Below are positions 8,901 through 15,017 of a DNA stretch of 64,000 nt, one piece after another. The notes beneath the pieces are model-generated. The model searched no databases and had not been told where the DNA came from. It worked only from the letters and a program-made list of their open reading frames with translations. The stretch comes from Candidatus Moranbacteria bacterium UBA2282. Lineage in GTDB: Bacteria > Patescibacteriota > Minisyncoccia > Moranbacterales > UBA2206. A program made the translations under genes and the position numbers. The DNA is taken from positions 15,293 to 79,292 of the forward strand of contig DDWQ01000005.1 in assembly GCA_002345745.1 (NCBI GenBank). The letters run 5' to 3'. Position 1 is the stretch's first letter, and every line of letters starts with the position of its first letter.

Positions 8901-9468
8901 CAAGATTAGCAATTTCTTGTGCTGCAAATTTTGGATGATGCTGAATTTCAAAATAGAAATCGCCATCAGCGAAAATGTCTCGATATTCCAATGCTAGCTC
9001 TTCAGCTTTTTCTAAATCGCCAGCAATAATTGCCGAGGGAATTTCACCTTGTGCGCAAGCGGAAAGGCCAATGAGTCCTTCAGCGTGTGCGCGTAGAGCT
9101 TTGCGATCAATGCGAGGTTTGTAATAGAAACCTTCCAAATGAGCAATTGTGATTAGACGCATTAAATTTTTATAACCCGCTTCATTTTTAGCTAGCAAAA
9201 TCAGATGATGTCTTTTGCGGTCTTCTGCTGTTGGATTTTTACTATGCAAGTCAGTGGCAGTAACATACATTTCGCAACCTATAATTGGTTTGATACCACG
9301 CTCTTTGGCTTTGATATAGAATTCAATAGCACCATAAAGCACACCATGATCAGTGATAGCGAGTGAATCCATTCCCAATTCCTTGGCTTGATCAAGAATT
9401 TTATCGACCTTGGCAAGACCGTCTAAAAGGCTATAGTGAGTGTGAACATGGAGATGAGTGAATTTCAT
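5902..9468 (-). CDS. dnaE: DNA polymerase III alpha subunit
   Basis: Replicative polymerase catalytic subunit, 1188 aa, about the usual DnaE length. The N-terminal PHP domain (HLHVHTHYSLLDG, ITDHG) is followed by the polymerase palm with GPGRGSAAGS (357-366) and the catalytic aspartates PDVDMDF (398-404). The fingers region includes YRPGPMDWIPDF, and the C-terminus contains the helix-hairpin-helix and an OB-fold region (INVGGVISKIHKIYL). No SD precedes the ATG. Upstream is an AT-repeat spacer and a separate small RNA unit that ends in a terminator before dnaE. Confidence 0.96.
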   Translation of the reverse strand: MKFTHLHVHTHYSLLDGLAKVDKILDQAKELGMDSLAITDHGVLYGAIEFYIKAKERGIKPIIGCEMYVTATDLHSKNPTAEDRKRHHLILLAKNEAGYKNLMRLITIAHLEGFYYKPRIDRKALRAHAEGLIGLSACAQGEIPSAIIAGDLEKAEELALEYRDIFADGDFYFEIQHHPKFAAQEIANLGIIKLSKKLGIKIVATNDIHYIKKEDAEIQDILLCIQTNKTVEMKDRMSLMDFELYLKSPEEMAAHFAHIPEAISNTQEIVDKCNLEIKLGETQLPHFDFPEGFTAQTYLEKLCEDGLIKRFGDDITSEHRKRMDYEMSVIEKTGYASYFLIVQDFTNWARSQGIVVGPGRGSAAGSFVSYLVGITNIDPIKYDLLFERFLNPERVSMPDVDMDFADDRRDEVLQYVRRKYGNDHVAQIITFGTMAARAAIRDAGRALGIPYAFCDATAKLIPQFSTIEEALEESKEFKDFYGMDPGAKKLIDSAKRLEGVIRHASMHACGVVITKEPVTEYTPLQNITKTGENGGTVTQYSSSTKSSFVEKIGLLKMDFLGLKNLTIMQNTLRIVKKLEGIEIDIDTIPLDDAKAFELLQKAETTGVFQLESSGMKRYLKLLKPTELEDIIAMVALYRPGPMDWIPDFIARKHGEKKMSYLHPNLEPILKKTYGVAVYQEQVMQIARDLAGFSMGEADVLRKAMGKKIFALIAEQKIKFIEGCVTQGVDRKIGEKVFEYIEPFAGYGFNRSHAACYGLIGYQTAYLKAHFPAPFMAALLTSDQDKIDRVAIEVSECRDMGIEVMAPHINESFEEFAVIIYPDTKNNNALDTILPNETNKDNFSVGVDPETKKSRIRFGLNAIKNVGHNVAHEIVIERKKGGKFKNLTDFVERVQTKDLNKKSIDALAKVGALEGLGERNQIIASVENIISHSKTFQKNQNSQQGSLFSSAEIALPEIAMLECEPATKKQRLSWEKELMGLYISDHPAREYKDYFEQMGVPIKDINSSHVGQNINVGGVISKIHKIYLKTQKTMLFVTIEDTEASMEILVFPKILDATGSIWEEDKVILVGGKISDKDGTFKILCDTVTIVNPAEVEKFSRVLATRKHNEKITERKIDATKIIITLPANSDQEVLKKLSQYFDRCEAGVMKVFLSINNQKLETAYCIAQTDSLESNLKNILPEAKISIF

Positions 9469-9593
9469 AGTAGAATTTTGTAATTTTGTAATTTTTAATT
9501 TTGTAAATAATGTTCTAATTTTTAATGTTTAAAAATTGGAAAATTATAATTTATTTAAAAATTAAAAATTGGCAATTAAAAATTTGAGAAAAA
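9469..9593. repeat. AT-rich repeat spacer upstream of dnaE
   Basis: Nearly pure A/T sequence with repeated TTTTTAATTTTGTAA and AAAAATTGG units, related to the spacers at 1740-1800 and the insert in miaB. No gene or clear promoter is visible in it. Confidence 0.5.
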
Positions 9594-9596
9594 TAA

Positions 9597-9719
9597 AAAA
9601 AGCCACAAAACTTAAAGTTAATGGCTGACAAATTTAATATAATTAATATTATTCATACGATTATGTCTTCCTCCATAGCCCGGATTGCTCACTGGGGTTT
9701 GCAAGGAAGATAATTTAAT
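9597..9719 (-). ncRNA. Unidentified structured small RNA or leader upstream of dnaE
   Basis: On the minus strand an extended -10 (TGTTATACT, 9726-9731 core) precedes a structured core. TCTTCCT (9704-9710) pairs with AGGAAGA (9666-9672). Inside, TTGC/GCAA and CCC/GGG could form an H-type pseudoknot. An intrinsic terminator follows: AGCCAT/GTGGCT (9621-9626 with 9601-9606), inner stem AACTT/AAGTT, then a T-run. The unit is about 120 nt, with no ORF. It could be a free small RNA or a terminating leader (riboswitch or attenuator) for dnaE. It does not match SRP RNA, tmRNA, RNase P or riboswitch signatures known to me. Confidence 0.5.
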
Positions 9720-9740
9720 GTAATTAGTATAACATATCTT

Positions 9741-9775
9741 AAAAAAAAGAAAAACCACCAAACAATCTTGGTGGT
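9741..9775 (-). terminator. Intrinsic terminator of the 90-aa membrane protein gene
   Basis: ACCACCAA (9754-9761) and TTGGTGGT (9768-9775) form a perfect 8-bp stem with a 6-nt loop. On the minus strand it is followed by TTTTTCTTTTTTTT. Confidence 0.88.
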
Positions 9776-9801
9776 CAAATTAAAGCAAATGATTGATTTT
9801 C

Positions 9802-10074
9802 TTAGGATATTTGTTCATTCCCAGCATTGTGGGGACGAGAAAGCACGTGCATTTTTTTCCGGAAGAACTGAATTAATTGTGCACATCCACAGAAGAGATC
9901 AAACACAGTCTTCATAGATATAGCAACTATTAACATAGCAATGATTACTATGCTCAACCTTGCAATCACAGAATATTCAAATACGATGAATGCCATTTTC
10001 AAAATTAGTAACAGAAAAAGAGCAGTTGGGATGAAAAGCGCTTTAAGTGTAAAGCCAATGATTTTTGTTGTCAT
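9802..10074 (-). CDS. Small membrane protein (90 aa)
   Basis: Not recognised. Two hydrophobic segments, about residues 8-33 and 37-60, are followed by a basic cytosolic-type tail (FFRKKMHVLSRP). A strong SD (CAAGGAG) lies 8 bp before the ATG and a tight terminator follows the gene, so it is an autonomous unit. A TTGACT at 10161-10166 on the minus strand could be the -35 element, but a matching -10 is weak. It belongs to the SD-bearing gene style of this window. Confidence 0.62.
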   Translation of the reverse strand: MTTKIIGFTLKALFIPTALFLLLILKMAFIVFEYSVIARLSIVIIAMLIVAISMKTVFDLFCGCAQLIQFFRKKMHVLSRPHNAGNEQIS

Positions 10075-10218
10075 AGCAAGTCTCCTTGTCGGCTTGAGGT
10101 GAATACAAATAGTTTAAGGAACGGCCTCTTTTATGTAATGATTTCAAAAAAAACACAAAAAGTCAAGAGTAGTGCATTTTTTTGCTGTTTATATTTGAAA
10201 GAGTCAATATCAGAAGTA

Positions 10219-10227
10219 TGTTATAAT
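10219..10227 (+). promoter_or_regulatory. Extended -10 promoter of rnhB
   Basis: TGTTATAAT (TG at 10219-10220, TATAAT at 10222-10227) lies 20 bp before the rnhB start. The -35 region is poor, as is usual for extended -10 promoters. Confidence 0.55.
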
Positions 10228-10246
10228 AAACAAAAGTATAAAATAT

Positions 10247-10948
10247 ATGAAAAAATCAACTTTTGCATGGGAAGAGGAATTGCTGGGTCCGCAGGAGTTT
10301 AATTTTGTTATTGGCATTGACGAGGCGGGACGTGGACCATTAGCGGGACCAGTGGTGGCTAGTGCGGCAATTGTCCGAAAACTTCCTAAGGCTCAACCTT
10401 CTCTAATGTGGGATTTGGTGCGTGACTCCAAAAAACTCTCTCCCAAACAACGAGATAAAGTGTTTGATTTTGTTACAGAAAATTTTTATGTCGGCGTTGG
10501 AATTTGCGATCATCAAACTATTGATGAAGTGAACATCTTGGAGGCGACTTTTTTGGCGATGAAAAAAGCCCTTTCTGATTTATATCTAAAAATAAATCAA
10601 GACTTGTCCAAATGTGGGCAGGGTCAAACTCACAGAATTCAGGATGCTAAGTATATTATCCTCGTTGATGGTAATAAACAAATTCCCAATCTCTCGCTCT
10701 ATCAGAAAGCTGTGATTGGCGGGGATGGCATTGTGAAATCCATTTCCGCAGCTTCTATTGTTGCCAAGGTGACGCGAGATCGAATAATGCTGGAAATGCA
10801 TAAAAAATATCCAAACTATGGTTTCGATAAGCACAAAGGCTATGGTACGAAAGCACATATGGCAGCCCTGCAGGAATTTGGTCCCTGCAAAATTCACCGG
10901 CAAACCTTCGAACCAATGCCGACTCTTGCCAAACGCAAAATTAGATAG
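10247..10948 (+). CDS. rnhB: Ribonuclease HII
   Basis: Removes RNA from RNA-DNA hybrids, including single ribonucleotides. Type 2 RNase H signature at the N-terminus: GIDEAGRGPLAGPVVASA gives the first catalytic Asp and Glu. The second catalytic Asp is in ILVDGNK, and SIVAKVTRDR plus the YGFDKHKGYGTKAH block confirm the family. At 233 aa it is slightly long, with an insert around residues 115-135 (SKCGQGQTHRIQDAKY). The start at 10247 follows an extended -10 by 19 bp, so the leader is very short or absent. Confidence 0.95.
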   Translation: MKKSTFAWEEELLGPQEFNFVIGIDEAGRGPLAGPVVASAAIVRKLPKAQPSLMWDLVRDSKKLSPKQRDKVFDFVTENFYVGVGICDHQTIDEVNILEATFLAMKKALSDLYLKINQDLSKCGQGQTHRIQDAKYIILVDGNKQIPNLSLYQKAVIGGDGIVKSISAASIVAKVTRDRIMLEMHKKYPNYGFDKHKGYGTKAHMAALQEFGPCKIHRQTFEPMPTLAKRKIR

Positions 10949-11002
10949 ACACATTTTTGAAATATGCTATAATTGAAACAGTAAAAAATTAGATTAAAAT
11001 AT

Positions 11003-11356
11003 ATGGAGCAAAAAGAAATAACTATAAATGACTTGGCCGTAATGATGAAAGAGGGATTTGAAAAATCCGATAAGAGAACAGATGAAAAAATTGAAAAATT
11101 GGCAGTCATGATTAAGCATAGTTTTGATGGTGTTGATAAAAAATTCGAAGTAATGGCAGAAGAATTTTGGAGCGTGAAGAGGCGGTTGGATATGTTTGAA
11201 GGGAAGTTAGATGTAATTGAGCGAGGTCAGGAGGACATTAAGCTTCGTCAAGACAACTCGGCGTGGCGTTTTGAATTGGAAGAACAAGAAAAAACCTTGG
11301 AAAAGCATAATGCTCGAATTGGCGTGCTTGAGGAAAAAGTCCTGTTGGCAAGCTAG
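11003..11356 (+). CDS. Coiled-coil hypothetical protein (117 aa)
   Basis: Not assigned a function. It is almost wholly alpha-helical with heptad-like spacing (KIEKLAVMIKHSFDGVDKKF, RLDMFEGKLDVIERG) and no membrane segment. A TGCTATAAT extended -10 lies about 35 bp upstream. Proteins of this type, with a DLAVMMKEGF-like start and a long coiled coil, are commonly annotated as hypothetical in CPR genomes (recalled, not searched). It directly precedes the DGR target gene. Confidence 0.65.
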   Translation: MEQKEITINDLAVMMKEGFEKSDKRTDEKIEKLAVMIKHSFDGVDKKFEVMAEEFWSVKRRLDMFEGKLDVIERGQEDIKLRQDNSAWRFELEEQEKTLEKHNARIGVLEEKVLLAS

Positions 11357-11394
11357 AATTTTTATTTAATGTTTTTGTGTGCAAAATAAAATTT

Positions 11395-13779
11395 ATGAAA
11401 AAAATAAAAAAGATTATTTGTTCTAAAAAAAATCTAAAACGAGATATCAGTATCATCACACTTTCTTTGTTGTTGGCGGTCTCAGTTGTCAAAGCTGGCA
11501 ACTTGGATTCCATTAGCAGTCCGAGTGCTACGGGATATACCTTGACCGATATCTATCAAAGATTGACAACCAATCAAAGTGCAAATGACAGCGAACATAT
11601 TTTTTCACCGTTAGCTGATCCGTCCGCTAGCTTTCATACATTAAAAGAAATTTATGAATCCATTCCAACTATTGAAGCGAGCAAAGTTAAATTAGGCACA
11701 GATTATTTGGGAATTTCTGGAACTCTTTTACCAAGTGGAGGGACAACTGATGCTGGCAATGTGCTAAGTGGCAAAACTTTTTTTGGCAATAATCAAACTG
11801 ATTGGACTTTGCAAACTGGATCAATGCCTAACATTGGACAACAAGTTTTGACTCCTGGAATTGTCGATCAAATCATTACTCTCGGTTATCACGATGGCAC
11901 TGGAAAAGTTGTCGGTGACACTGACTTAATTTCTGGCAATATCAGAAGCGGAATCAATCTTTTTGGAATAGACGGTGATTCTGACGTGGTGGACACATCA
12001 TCAGGAACGGCAATTGCTAATGAATTGGTGTCAGGAAAAAAAGCGTGGGTTGGTGGGGTTGAACTTACTGGCATGTTAGCGAATATTGGACAGCAAATTC
12101 TCACCCCTGGAATAATAAATCAGACAATTACTTCAGGATATCATAATGGTACAGGATATGTTTTAGGTGACACTGAGTTGATTTCAACTAACATTAAAAG
12201 CGGAGTAAATATTTTCGGAGTTGCTGGTGATTCTAATGTGGTCGACACTTCTTCGGGAGATGCTGTCGCGGGAAACTTGTTGTCCGGGAAAAAAGCTTGG
12301 GTGGACGGTGCAGAAGTCACGGGAAATTTTGCTTCGCAAGAAAAAACCGCAACCACTGAAGGCGAGCAAATAACGCCAGACTCTGGTAATTGGCTGTCCA
12401 AAGTTACAATAGCAATAACAAATTTAATTACGGGAAATATTAAAAAATCAGTCACGGTTGGTGGTGTGGCAGGAACTTATTCAGGTTTTCCGGGAACTGG
12501 TTGGACACCTAATGGGTCTGGCGATGGTTCAACTGCACTCACTCAAACTATTTGTGAAGCGCAGGGTGCCAATTGGAAATGGTTTGAAGATGCCAACGGA
12601 GATGGCGATACAATTGATCCAGAAGATGGAATTTGCATTAAGACTGCAACTATCACATCAGATTCTTGGAATGGTGCGGAACAAATGAATGGCTATGTTT
12701 TGGCTGACACAACTATGGCCTCTGGAACTTCAAATTCCGTGACAGTTGCTGGCACACCATGGGTAGCAGATCGCTATAAAAATGAAATTGTGAAAATCAT
12801 CTCCGGAACAGCTTCGCCTTGTTGGGGAATTGTGAAAACCAACACCACAAACACCATCACAGTTTTTGGCTCTTGGTTGCAATCAACCTATGCGGCTTGT
12901 GCGACAACTCCAGATGCCACTTCACACATTCAAGTTTTTGATGATAATAAATTCGACAATTCTTTTATTGGAGATTATTCTTGTGCTGGAAATTTTCCAA
13001 GCGGAACAGTGACACTTGGATCGTATCCCACAAGCGGCACAATTGCTTTGGCAGTAACGGATTGCTATGACGGCAAAAGGGATTTATTACCTAATGAAAC
13101 TGATCGAGCGGTGCTCTCTGGCACAGTAACGACGACCGATGCCACTTCAGTGACTGATTCTGATCAAGCAATGTCAGTTAACGTCTGGATAGGACAAAAA
13201 GTTTTGATTACAGGCGGAACAGGCAGTGGTTCATATGGAGTTGTGGAAAGCAACACTGGAACAAAATTGACGGTCGCTAGTTGGAGCGGAACAGCACCTG
13301 ATGTTGCATCAACTTTCAAAATTATTTATATTTTGCCTCGGTCAGCTTATGTTGGTACGGCAGGAATGTCACAAATTATTGGTGGCACAAGTGATGATGT
13401 CAAAGCTGGTCAAGGACCACTTGCGGAGAAACAACTAAAAGAATGGGTCGGCACAAAACTTCCAACCTCGCAAGATTTTTTCGGTTTTTGTGGTGCCACT
13501 TCTGGTGATGCTGATGGAACTGCTGGTGGCAGCACATATAGTTCCTCTGGTGCTTCGACTAATAGCACAATTGGAAATTATGGATCTAATGTTGGTAGAG
13601 GAAAAAACGCTGCGCCGAATGATGAATATATGGATCTTTCTAATAGCGGTTCTTGGGAGTGGCTTTCAGAGCAGCACAGTGGCAGTGGTGCTCGGGTTGC
13701 CGGCAATAGCGCTTGCTCGTACTTCGGTAGTTCTAATGTCAACAGTGGCTATCGGTTCAGAGCGGTGTTTCGCCCCTAA
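11395..13779 (+). CDS. Secreted DGR target protein with C-terminal variable repeat
   Basis: Predicted exported 794-aa protein. A basic N-terminus and hydrophobic segment (IITLSLLLAVSVVKAG) form the signal. Two similar modules follow, each with NIGQQ(V/I)LTPGI, GYH(D/N)GTG, GDTDLIS/GDTELIS, DTSSG and SGKKAWV. The C-terminal domain (about 640-794) ends SGYRFRAVFRP, consistent with the C-type-lectin/FGE-like fold of DGR targets. Residues 755-794 are encoded by the variable repeat. Compared with the template, 11 template Asn codons became Ser, Gly or Tyr and one Ile became Val. The ATG at 11395 is preferred over 11377 because it begins MKKIKK directly before the signal. The protein probably displays a diversified ligand-binding surface at the cell envelope. 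Confidence 0.85.
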   Translation: MKKIKKIICSKKNLKRDISIITLSLLLAVSVVKAGNLDSISSPSATGYTLTDIYQRLTTNQSANDSEHIFSPLADPSASFHTLKEIYESIPTIEASKVKLGTDYLGISGTLLPSGGTTDAGNVLSGKTFFGNNQTDWTLQTGSMPNIGQQVLTPGIVDQIITLGYHDGTGKVVGDTDLISGNIRSGINLFGIDGDSDVVDTSSGTAIANELVSGKKAWVGGVELTGMLANIGQQILTPGIINQTITSGYHNGTGYVLGDTELISTNIKSGVNIFGVAGDSNVVDTSSGDAVAGNLLSGKKAWVDGAEVTGNFASQEKTATTEGEQITPDSGNWLSKVTIAITNLITGNIKKSVTVGGVAGTYSGFPGTGWTPNGSGDGSTALTQTICEAQGANWKWFEDANGDGDTIDPEDGICIKTATITSDSWNGAEQMNGYVLADTTMASGTSNSVTVAGTPWVADRYKNEIVKIISGTASPCWGIVKTNTTNTITVFGSWLQSTYAACATTPDATSHIQVFDDNKFDNSFIGDYSCAGNFPSGTVTLGSYPTSGTIALAVTDCYDGKRDLLPNETDRAVLSGTVTTTDATSVTDSDQAMSVNVWIGQKVLITGGTGSGSYGVVESNTGTKLTVASWSGTAPDVASTFKIIYILPRSAYVGTAGMSQIIGGTSDDVKAGQGPLAEKQLKEWVGTKLPTSQDFFGFCGATSGDADGTAGGSTYSSSGASTNSTIGNYGSNVGRGKNAAPNDEYMDLSNSGSWEWLSEQHSGSGARVAGNSACSYFGSSNVNSGYRFRAVFRP

Positions 13780-13780
13780 G
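13658..13780 (+). repeat. DGR variable repeat (VR)
   Basis: 123 bp aligning without gaps to the template repeat at 14881-15003. I count 18 substitutions, every one at a position where the template has A (13 to G, 4 to T, 1 to C); non-adenine positions are unchanged. The last 28 bp or so, through the stop codon and AAG, are identical in both copies and would serve as the initiation-of-mutagenic-homology region. A small hairpin (TCAAA/TTTGA, 13791-13803) lies 11 bp downstream. Confidence 0.97.
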
Positions 13781-13830
13781 TTTTTTCCCGTCAAAATATT
13801 TGATGATTTGGTGATTTGGATAATTTGAGT

Positions 13831-13954
13831 ACCGCGAATTACGCAGATTTAAACTAATTCCGCTAATTTAAATACCGCGAATTACGCAGATTTAAACTAA
13901 TCCCGCTAATTTAAATACCGCGAATTACGCAGATTTAAACTAATTCCGCTAATT
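13831..13954. repeat. Tandem 43-bp repeats upstream of the GxxExxY gene
   Basis: Two full 43-bp copies (13831-13873, 13874-13916) and a 38-bp third copy (13917-13954) each begin ACCGCGAATTACGCAG. They differ by one base (ATTCCG or ATCCCG). The third copy runs straight into the ATG at 13955. There are no spacers, so this is not a CRISPR array. Confidence 0.95.
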
Positions 13955-14338
13955 ATGACAGAAAAATTACTGCACAAAGAACTTTTGTATAGGTTGGTAG
14001 GCGCCGCGATGGATGTACATAAAATTTTAGGACCTGGATTTCTTGAAGGAACTTATCAAAAAGCTTATGAAAAGGAACTAGGGATCCAGAAAATTACTTT
14101 TATCTCCCAGAAGAGAATTAAAATATTCTATAAAGGTATTGATTTGGGATTCCAGGTGCTAGATTTGATTGTGGATAATAAGATAATTATAGAAATAAAA
14201 GCTGTTTCCGAAATTTTACCAATTCATCAAGCTCAGCTAATATCTTATTTGAAAGCGACCGAGTATGAACTTGGAATTTTGATAAACTTTGGTGCTAAAA
14301 GTTTACAGTATAAAAGATTGGTATTTACAAAAAATTAG
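13955..14338 (+). CDS. GxxExxY family protein
   Basis: 127-aa member of the GxxExxY family: GPGFLEGTYQKAYEKEL carries the name-giving G-x-x-E-x-x-Y, and VDNKIIIEIKAVSEI carries the D..E-x-K signature of PD-(D/E)XK nuclease-like folds. The function of the family is not established. It has no SD and starts at the end of a 43-bp tandem repeat; a related sequence in inverted orientation follows its stop. It lies between the DGR variable repeat and avd, which suggests insertion of a mobile cassette into the DGR locus rather than a DGR role. Confidence 0.88.
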   Translation: MTEKLLHKELLYRLVGAAMDVHKILGPGFLEGTYQKAYEKELGIQKITFISQKRIKIFYKGIDLGFQVLDLIVDNKIIIEIKAVSEILPIHQAQLISYLKATEYELGILINFGAKSLQYKRLVFTKN

Positions 14339-14372
14339 CGTAATTCGCTTAAATTAGAATAATTCGCGTTAT
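14335..14372. repeat. Inverted partner of the 43-bp repeats, after GxxExxY
   Basis: ATTAGCGTAATTCGC and AATAATTCGCG match parts of the reverse complement of the 13831-13954 unit (AATTAGCG, AATTCGCGG). The gene is thus bracketed by imperfect inverted repeats. Confidence 0.6.
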
Positions 14373-14756
14373 ATGGCACGATACGAACATATCAAAATTT
14401 TCCAAGTAGCCTATATTTTGACAGTGGAGATTCATAAAGTTGCATCCAAATTCGGCAAAAAACACCGATATACTTTGGGTGAGAAAATAAAAAATCTTTG
14501 CAGTGATATGTTGGATATGATCGTGGTGGCAAATGCAGCGACGGAAAAACAAGAATCTTTGAAAATGATTGACGCGCAACTGGAAAAAATCAGAATTCAA
14601 TTGCGCATCGTGTATGATCTGCGAATAATCAGTGCCGGACTGCTAGGCATTCTCAACAAACGCATTGAGGAAGTTGGTCGGCAACTTGGTGGGTGGCAGA
14701 AGTGGGCGGAAGAGGAAGCTTGTCCGTCCGCTCCTGCCAGAGTCTCTGTGGACTAA
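14373..14756 (+). CDS. avd: DGR accessory variability determinant (Avd-like four-helix protein)
   Basis: 127-aa, basic, all-helical protein of the four-helix-bundle/bAvd type. Avd forms a pentameric barrel that binds the DGR reverse transcriptase and template RNA and is needed for mutagenic cDNA synthesis. The sequence shows the expected helices (IFQVAYILTVEIHKVASKF, LGEKIKNLCSDMLDMI, DAQLEKIRIQLRIVYDLR, ISAGLLGILNKRIEEVGRQL). It lies 125 bp upstream of the template repeat, its normal neighbour. The last residues (EACPSAPARVSVD) are encoded by an atypically GC-rich stretch and may be an added tail. No SD. Confidence 0.85.
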   Translation: MARYEHIKIFQVAYILTVEIHKVASKFGKKHRYTLGEKIKNLCSDMLDMIVVANAATEKQESLKMIDAQLEKIRIQLRIVYDLRIISAGLLGILNKRIEEVGRQLGGWQKWAEEEACPSAPARVSVD

Positions 14757-14880
14757 GGTCTCAGAGAGAGCGCAGAAGACGGGAATTACAGTCCGACTCA
14801 CTGTTTTTGTAAAACAGTATATTCGACAAAAGGCTTACACATTTTTTGTGATAGCTTCCGAATTTTGAAAGTAGACGGAC
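14757..14880. other. Leader region between avd and template repeat
   Basis: No gene. It contains a perfect 8-bp hairpin, ACTGTTTT (14800-14807) with AAAACAGT (14811-14818), directly upstream of the template repeat. There is also a GAGAGAGCG-rich patch after the avd stop. It may carry the template RNA 5' end. Confidence 0.5.
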
Positions 14881-15003
14881 AATGGCTTTCAGAGCAGCAC
14901 AATAACAATAATGCTCGGATAGCCGGCAATAACGCTTGCTCGAACTTCAATAATAATAATGTCAACAATGGCAATCGGTTCAGAGCGGTGTTTCGCCCCT
15001 AAG
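14881..15003 (+). repeat. DGR template repeat (TR)
   Basis: 123-bp donor copy of the variable repeat. It has 40 adenines, many in AAY codons, and would read WLSEQHNNNNARIAG and SNFNNNNVNNGNRFRAV if translated. The run of Asn codons is the hallmark of a DGR template. The template RNA is read from the plus strand. Its 3' end lies 14 bp from the stop codon of the oppositely oriented RT gene. Confidence 0.97.
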
Positions 15004-15017
15004 CAATTCCTGAAAAA

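Noticed and set aside
9597..9719. SRP RNA, 6S RNA or tmRNA as identity of the small RNA before dnaE
   Set aside because: It lacks the SRP tetraloop/symmetric-loop sequence, the long bubble of 6S RNA and a tRNA-like end; left unassigned.
13658..13780. VR/TR similarity as an ordinary duplication with random drift
   Set aside because: All 18 differences fall on template adenines, which random drift would not produce.
13831..13954. Regularly repeated 43-bp units resembling a CRISPR array
   Set aside because: The copies are directly adjacent with no unique spacers and no cas genes are nearby; tandem repeats linked to the GxxExxY gene explain them.
14665..14868. 67-aa plus-strand ORF overlapping the end of avd and the TR leader
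   Set aside because: It lies in another frame of avd, runs through the TR leader hairpin, and has no family resemblance or SD.
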